Source of the DNA: Bidens hawaiensis
Lineage: Eukaryota; Streptophyta; Magnoliopsida; Asterales; Asteraceae
Length of the DNA stretch: 64,000 nt
Assembly: GCA_021521415.1 (NCBI GenBank)
Contig: JAIQDT010014633.1
Coordinates: 88,181-152,180 of the forward strand
Direction of reading: 5' to 3'
In this document: piece by piece, positions 57,762 to 64,000 of the stretch
How positions within the stretch are numbered: the first letter of the stretch is position 1
How the letters are laid out: every line of letters starts with the position of its first letter
The notes under the pieces: model-generated
The model's database searches: none
What the model was told of the DNA's origin: nothing
What the model saw: the letters and a program-made list of their open reading frames with translations, nothing else
Made by a program: the position numbers and the translations under genes

Positions 57762-58544
57762 GTAAGGTTAAGATGTATGATCGCAATCTAGAGTGTTTGT
57801 AATCATTTTCTGGAATTCTTTGGATGTTTTGGGCTGTTTTGGACTTGAGTTATAAATTTATATGTTGTTTAGGTTAATTATAGTTTGTACGGGTTATATT
57901 TAGAAGCCAGAAACAGAGTAAGCTGGTTTGATGGTTCGATGATTAACCCTTTAGCTACTGTTATGGTTTTTAGGTTCTTCAATCACTAGTTGTTTTACTC
58001 TTGTGGGATCTTGAAGTTTAAATGGTTTGGGATGTTTGTATAAATGGTCAGGATTCAGGAAGTAAGGAAACTAATGATTTTGGGACGAGTGTAAACTATA
58101 CACTACTATAGTCAGTCAATCACTCACACAGGACAAATGTATACTGTTAATGTAGATAATACATCACATAACAGGCATTCTAAGGATTTATATAAACCAC
58201 CTCTCTTTTCTGTTAGCAATTTACATTTCGGTCAAAGGTCAAGTATCTCATGTAATCATGTGCAAAGAGCCCTTTGTTAAAATACATTGAATTTTTCTTT
58301 TTTGAACGACCAACAAAGATTGAATTTTGCTCAAGCAGTATCAAGGTCTAGGTCAAATTCTGAAAACAAAAACAATAAAAAAAATGTAAAGGTGATATTG
58401 GCTGATGGATTTCGACAAATGCTTTAAGGCATTAGTAATCAGTTTCACAGTTTCCATTGGTGTTAATTTATGGAGGAATTAAAGATTCAAGATGGGTTTT
58501 GGAGATTAGATTTCTGATAACAATTCATTCTAGTCTGTTCAGTG
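57762..58544. other. 3' flank of the F-box gene, nothing else recognised
   Basis: Probably includes the 3' UTR (a T-rich stretch follows the stop). No ORF or repeat boundary is supported. Confidence 0.5.
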
Positions 58545-58960
58545 TTGGTGAGTTCAAAAAAACATTCTTAGCATCAAATTGATGTAGTGGCCGAGAATGT
58601 GAAACGAATAAAGATAAAACATAAAACCATGTGTATCGTTACGGGTTTGACAACGAGACTAAAGGTATCTTTGCAGTCTATTCCAACCGTTTGAGATTTC
58701 CCATTAACTAAATGGACGGAATGAAATTTGTATGGGCTGGGGGTTGGTTTCGGTAATGGGAGAAGTTTGTGATTTGGTTGAGAGGAAACGAGTTTTCACA
58801 AAAACCAGGTGTGGAGAGAGAATGGCTTTACCTGTTGAAGTGTCGAGACATTGATACCCACGAAAGCCTTGTGGCCAAGAAACACATGGGCATGCAGTTT
58901 ATGGTGAGTGGGTGTGTGTGTGTGGGGGGGGGGGGGGGGGGGGGGGTTGTGTTGTGGATA
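58545..58960 (-). pseudogene. Copia pol relic (integrase end to RT start)
   Basis: On the minus strand, 58710 leftwards reads VNGKSQTVGIDCKDTFSLVV then KPVTIHMVL. This is the RT start block (usual form GxDYxETFSPVVKPxTIRxVLxLA) and is followed by LHQFDAKNVFLN-like sequence in another frame. Around 58900, CVFLGHKAFVGINV is like the integrase C-terminal block (VFLGYxxxxKGYRCL). The frame is broken and the piece isolated. A G run of about 24 bp (58923-58946) abuts it. Confidence 0.6.
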
Positions 58961-60429
58961 GATATGGGTAGCAAGCACACCCAAATAGTCGGAGGTGATC
59001 ATATGTTGGGCGTATGCGGTAGAGGGCAAAAGTAGGTGTTAAAAATCTAGCTATTTGGTGGGTAAGATATTATGAAGGTAGGTGCTAGTGTGAACAGCGT
59101 CGACCCACCCAGAAGGTCAATTTTGGGGGGGGGGGGAGAGAGATAGGCTAAAATGACTACTCGGGGTGCTAATGAAGCAAACCCCTAGATTTAAAAACCC
59201 GTTCTTGACATGTAAAGAATGAAACACATAACATTAATATGTGGAATAGTGAATAAAAATAAGTAACAAGGTTAAATTTTGAAAACATTACTAGCACTCT
59301 CTTCGACCGTAAATAAAACGAAAGCTTCGTGATGTAACACTCACACCACGGATTGTTTGGAAAACACCCTTTCACTTTCTTTACATGTCACCCCCTAAAG
59401 AAAAATATACTTTATCTTTAATTCCTTTAATTTTAATCTGCACACACTTAAAAATCTTGCATCTTGAATAGGTAATTGGGCCGCGTAGTATCTAGCCATC
59501 ATCCCATACACACGAAAATTTTAAAACTAATCTCATACCCAGCCAAACACTCGTCTGGTTTTGGGTATACCTATCCCATATGTCTTGGGGTTTCGGGTAT
59601 ACCCGTCGGGCTCGTGTTTTTTTTTTGTCATACCCTAGTTAATAGTATATATATATATATGGCAGTTTGGTTTGGTTTTTACTTAAATTTAGTTGTTCGG
59701 TTAACCGAGCATGTCAGTTCGGTTAATTAGGTTTAGTAGATCTATATAACCATAACCGAACCAAAAAGGTTAGCTACATGAATAAGATAAAGGAATAAGC
59801 CCAACCATCGTTAACAGTTTTCTTTGCTTAATTATTTCATTTTTGGTCATCTCATAGTTTGGTTATGGTTAGATTATATGGTTTCTTTGCTTATCATTAC
59901 GAAAGAACAAGTTAACCATTTGGTGCACGAGAGAGTGACATTTCAAAGACTCGAGAATCTTAACAAATTATACAGTAGTACCCTGTGAGTGAAAACTAAA
60001 ATAAAACATTCTCGCATGTCATTCTTCTAAGCAAAATAAATTACCCTCTATTACACATACGTCCTTTAATAGCATCAACAAGCGGACTCTTAAAGCATAT
60101 ACCGATAAATGTCCCGTCTTGGTTACATCTCCATGAAATATTATATCAGGTCATCGATTTCACAATCAATAGGAGATGGAGTAAGATAGAGTTTGGGCCT
60201 AATATTGTATATAGGCATGTGAATGAGTACGATTGCTCAATAAATGTTTGTTTGGTTTATATTAAATAAAGGTTTGAAGTTTGGACATATAGTTCCCCAA
60301 CTAGTGTTTAATACTATGATACCTAGTGGTTCTATATAATCAAAGGTTTTGCTTTTGCTAGCTTTAAAATCAATAATGTTAAAGTTTCAAGCTTATCTCT
60401 TTTCCTGATATCATGAATAGTGAAGAAAC
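58961..60429. other. Intergenic with homopolymer runs, no gene recognised
   Basis: G runs near 59122-59136 and an AT-dinucleotide tract near 59646-59660. ORFs here are short and unconvincing. Confidence 0.45.
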
Positions 60430-62507
60430 ACTAATCGACCCCGGGCAGATTACGGATAATCTGGGGGTTAAATAGATGTTTCCCACGAGGGTTAAGTCCG
60501 GCAAAGATGGTTTTTCTGATAACCTGCAAAACAGACACCGTGAACTCGTCACTGAGAAGGGGGGGGGGGGGTACCTCCTTGTGACCACCCTCCGGCGTGA
60601 GAATCAGACTAGATTGCTCTTGAATATAAGTGTATATTAAGAGAATGACTAGAGCAGATATCAGGTAATATATCAAGATATGAGATATGAGATAAGATGA
60701 TACCATTCCAAGGTGTTGGAGTATTTATAGCCGAAGGTAGGTTTCCAAGCAGGTACAGCCGGCTGAATAGTGTTCCTGTTCTGCCAACTGTGGGCTACGC
60801 ACATGCCATGCTGGAGGTTGGTGGATAGGCAGCGGCTGATAGTGACCAGGCCGGCTGTGTACTATTCCTGTTCCACCAACTGCAGGCTATGCACGTCCTC
60901 CGACAGGTTGGTGAGTAGGCAGCGGCTAATAGTGACATACAGTACAAGAGCGTGCTGCTCGTCATACTGTTGTCAGTGAGCTGTCGTATCCTTGGTCAGA
61001 TCTTTTGTCCATACCTCGTCAGGTACAGTACAAAAGATCCTCAAGTGTCGTACGGACTGGCTCATTTGGGCGGGAGTTTTCCCGGCTTTGTGCGGGAGTG
61101 TTCCCGGCTTGCTCACTCCTTCTTCAGGTGACATTACTGAATTATTTAAGAGTTAAGTGCCTTGTGCGTGTAGCCTTGCTGCGCGGGTAGCCTTCCCTGA
61201 TGGCTTGTATCCGCAGCTGCGGGAACAGGCGGGGTACTTCACCATTGGGAGGTTTTTCCTGCGGGAACAGCTTGCGTACTGCGCGTAAGGACGTCACGTC
61301 TCTGAGCATGGTTGGTCCTGCGGATCCAATTGGTTTCTGCGCAGACGTCCCTCTTCAAGGTGAGTTCTGCGAGTTTAGTCTTTGCGCAGACGTCCCTGTT
61401 GAAAGTGAGTCTTGCGGGTTCAACTACGCAGGCTTCCCTCTTTGAGGTGAGTCTTGCGGGTCCAACTGGGCTCTGCTGGGACTTACCTCTTCAAGTCCCC
61501 CCAGTCCAATGTTCTTCTCATGAATTGTTAATAAGTGAGGTGAACTTTTGGACTTTAAGCAAAGGGTTTTGAAAAGGGTTTAGTTTTAAGGTTTTCCATG
61601 GGGATTCTTCCCGCGGAAGTCTTAATGTCACGTGCAGAAATTCCCGACTTTTCTACTTGATCTTTGGGTGTGATGCGGGTAGGTCTGTAACCTCCTTGCA
61701 AGTCAGGAGCGTTGAGTTCCACCTGTGTAGATTCTCCATGAGGTTTTGGTAGTTTTGAACATAGTTATCAATTATGTTTAAACAACCAATTCCATCTTGA
61801 AGCTTCAAACAATCTAGTTCTCGACGTTCCCGCTCTGCGGGATGTTATTCCCGTTTCCGCAAGCATGGCCCGGAAGATCCTTCTTGGTTTCAATTCCCTG
61901 CGGAGTGCTAGGTATGTGAAGGGTTTCGCCTTGACACTGTTCCCGCACTCGTCTTATAGTTACTTTACTTCCAAGGTATTCCTGGCTTCAATTCCCTGCG
62001 GGTGCTTAGTATGTGAAGGGTTTTGCCTTGACACTGTACTCGCACCCGTCTTATGGTTACTTGGTTGCCGAGGTATTCTTGGCTTCTATTCCCTGCAGGT
62101 GCTAAGTATGTGAAGGGTTTTGCCTTAACACTGTACTCGCACCTGTCTTATAGTTACTTGGTTGCCAAGGTAAGGGGTATATTCCCGCTTACTTTTGAAT
62201 CTTTTTGAATCTTTGAAATTCGAAGAGTTGGTGAAAGGATAAGAACAGTCCAAACTGTTGAAACGTCGTCCGACGGTTTCTTCTGACTGTGTCAGGACGT
62301 GCAGGAAGTTATGGCGACGTGACAGTACATGGTCATTCCAGACGCTTTTTCAGGCGCGTGGGCGCGATTTTTTGGGCGCGTGGGTGCGGATTTTTCGGTG
62401 CGCGTCCCGTCAACAGCTGTTGCCAGCTTGCTTTTTCCACGTGTCATAGTTTCATTGCACCAGCTATTTTCTCTCTCCTCCGCATTAAATTCATCGCATT
62501 CATTGCG
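60430..62507 (+). repeat. Tandem-repeat-rich region upstream of the gypsy-type transposon gene
   Basis: A block at 60430-60610 ('gaccccgggcagattacgga' ... 'gagggttaagtccgg') looks like a transposon terminal or LTR sequence known to me from Asteraceae repeats. Then come three tandem families: about 92 bp x2 from 60761 (tgttcctgttctgccaactg), a cassette of about 50 bp around cttcaaggtgagt/cttgcgggttcaac at 61340-61480, and about 97 bp x3 from 61891 (caattccctgcgg...tatgtgaagggtttt). Composition is more GC-rich than the rest of the window. It may be the long 5' region of the same mobile unit as the gene that follows, but no primer site was found. Confidence 0.55.
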
Positions 62508-62524
62508 ATGAGTATATAAAGGGG
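62508..62524 (+). promoter_or_regulatory. TATA box of the gypsy-type transposon gene
   Basis: GAGTATATAAAGGGGG lies about 105-115 bp before the ATG, leaving room for a short 5' leader (TC-rich, near 62540-62624). Fits a pol II core promoter. Confidence 0.65.
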
Positions 62525-62624
62525 GAGAGGGTCCTTTGTAATCCACACTTTCACTTCTATCTTCTCCTTCTAAGCGATTTCGGCGAATATTCTTTCTGAA
62601 ATCGTTGCCTTTCATCCTTCCAGA

Positions 62625-63982
62625 ATGTCTTCTTCCCATGATGTTGAGGCTACTGCCGAGGAGTCTGACGTGTTCGTCGAGAATCCGTCGTCCACTTCCG
62701 ATAAGGACGATAAGAGCACTGCTGGCGAATGCCAGTGTGCTCTTCCCATCGAGCTCTATCGGTACATCGTCCAGAAGTTCATGCTCGAGCCGTTCGAGCC
62801 TGAGTTTCCGGAGCCACACCAGACGGTGTACGATGCCCCCAAGGGCAAAATAGGGGTGTATGCTGCATTCTTCGTTTATGGGAATCTCAGGTTCCCATTG
62901 ACGAAGTTTGTATACCGTGTCTTGGAGAGGCACGGTGTGCATCTGACGGAGGTACACCCGATGGCGATCGCCAAGATCCGCCACTTTGAGTGGGTGTGCC
63001 TCATTCTGGGTGTGGAGCCCCACGTTGATCGGTTGATGACCTCTTACTCCTGGAGGTGCATCCAGGGGTGGTACACCTTGGTCAATCGGATCAAGGGTTT
63101 GAAGATCTGCGCTACCGAGCGCAGTCTTCGGTCGTGGAAGCGGAGTTTTTCTATATCTCCGCTCGCGTCGTCCCCCTTGCGATGACGTTTAAGAGTGGGA
63201 GAGCACTCCCCGCCCTTCACGCCTCCAACTACCAGGAGGCGGAATGGTTCTCCAAGGTTTCCCGGATCCAGTCTCCGGTTTACCGCTTTGTGGAGTCCGG
63301 GATGGTGATGCTCGGGATGAGCCGGGTGTGGAAGGAGGCGTCACAGATTCCCATCGTCCTTGAATACGGTTTGAACTCTGTCCCTTACGGTATGCTTCAT
63401 ATTATCCGTTAATTTAGGTTTTTTGTTCTAACCGTTTTTTCTTTTTGTTTACAGAGGGAAACGACTTGCAGTCTCTCCTGCAGCCGCGGGAGAGTGATGG
63501 TCCCGCTCGGATGGGTACTCGTGCTCTAGATGAGAACGAGTTGCCCATCCTTGAGCAAACGGCGGATCGGTTCGTGGAGGTCTACCCGCCAGGCCACGAG
63601 ATCCTGAGCGCCAGGCGGCCAGGTAAAGAACTTTTTGACCCTCGCCCTCTCAATGCTCAAACCTCTGCGGGAATTCCTCTAATTTTGTCATCTTCTGATG
63701 AGGAATCCGCAGATGGTCCTTTCTTGGCGAGGAAGAAGAAGGCTGCCGGCGGGGAGGGGAAGGCGAAGGTTGCCTCCACTGCCGATCCGGTGAATCGGTC
63801 TGACTCGGAGACCGAAAGCGAGGAGGTGGCGGGGAACCCTGGTGGTGATGAGACCATTGCTCCGGAGGTTGAGACGGCTGTCACCTCCGGGCAGACCAGT
63901 ACAGCGACGGTGACCGGCGTAAAGAGGCCGGTTCCATCGGGTTCGTCCCCGCCTGTTCGTACCTTCAAGCTCAAGAGGACTC
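62625..63982 (+). CDS. Putative gypsy-type transposon protein (PF04195-like), partial and frameshifted
   Basis: ATG at 62625 opens MSSSHDVEATAEESDVFVEN, an acidic Ser-rich leader. From about residue 39 it reads LPIELYRYIVQKFMLEPFEP, then the conserved block GKIGVYAAFFVYGNLRFPLT, FVYRVLERHGVHLTEVHPMA, and HFEWVCLILGVEP. I recognise this as the domain called 'transposase (putative) gypsy type' in plants, whose biochemical role is unknown. At about 63136 one G is missing: the frame leaves at RSWK and intact coding resumes in frame 3 (AEFFYISARVVPLAMTFK). Exon 1 ends 63389 (GTATGC donor), exon 2 starts 63455 after TTTACAG, joining GLNSVPYG to EGNDLQSL in phase. Exon 2 is rich in Ser, Glu and Lys (SSSDEESADG, ARKKKAAGGEGKAK) and probably ends at 63982 before GTAAGT. 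The gene continues past the window. Confidence 0.7.
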
Positions 63983-64000
63983 GTAAGTACAAACTTCCTT

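Noticed and set aside
58769..59035. 88-codon ORF with a Gly run
   Set aside because: The glycine run is the translation of a G homopolymer; the minus strand carries the copia relic.
62292..63023. 243-codon ORF on the minus strand
   Set aside because: It is antisense to the gypsy-type transposon gene, whose plus-strand frame has recognisable conserved blocks, a promoter and a phased intron. The long antisense frame is a side effect of GC-rich codons.
63657..63992. 111-codon minus-strand ORF at the right edge
   Set aside because: Antisense shadow of the Ser/Glu/Lys-rich exon 2.
1..64000. tRNA, rRNA or snoRNA genes
   Set aside because: I looked for B-box-like GGTTCGA and cloverleaf patterns and found none convincing; the tRNA-complementary motifs present are retrotransposon primer sites.

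Overview
The window looks like a retrotransposon-dense stretch of a eudicot nuclear genome. It is AT-rich, has spliced genes with GT..AG introns, plant-type LTR elements primed by initiator tRNA-Met (TGGTATCAGAGC-like sites), and plant hAT, CACTA, MULE-like and Helitron signatures. The style of the gypsy LTRs and of the gag-like gene at the right edge suggests Asteraceae, but that is an inference from remembered family resemblance.

Layout. Bases 1-7180 are a nest of old insertions: a CACTA end, an LTR split by a Helitron, a fragment of a non-LTR-type polyprotein C-terminus, a long-TIR element and a reverse-orientation LTR piece. Bases 8332-14098 and 15534-21739 are two complete Ty3/gypsy-type elements with very long LTRs (about 2.4 and 1.9-2.0 kb) and short internal regions (about 1.0 and 2.3 kb) holding only decayed protease and integrase traces, so both look non-autonomous. 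Bases 22190-40160 form a mosaic of repeated low-copy segments carrying inserts: a gag fragment, a 4.8 kb Ty1/copia element (26006-30832), a hAT remnant (31557-32863), two TIR elements whose empty sites survive in a paralogous copy at 23.5 kb, and fragments of two host genes (alpha-tubulin and HSP101/ClpB). Bases 40170-44870 are a decayed, 3'-truncated copia. Two solo gypsy LTRs with perfect target duplications follow (44901-47135 forward, 51880-53646 reverse), with a CACTA miniature element and a hAT-like MITE between them.

The only clear host-type gene is an F-box/LRR/FBD gene (56366-57761, + strand, four coding exons). Its first exon carries a one-base frameshift in a T run, and a 1.06 kb hAT element lies just upstream. 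The right edge (62625 to 63982 and probably beyond) is the start of a spliced gene of the 'putative gypsy-type transposon' family (PF04195-like, from memory), with a TATA box and a tandem-repeat-rich upstream region.

I found no new enzymatic system. What is notable is structural: nested insertions with readable target duplications, LTR-internal minisatellites that changed copy number between sister LTRs, a retrotransposon that landed in the first five bases of a Helitron-like end, and a small triplicated unit in which two copies adjoin captured gene fragments.
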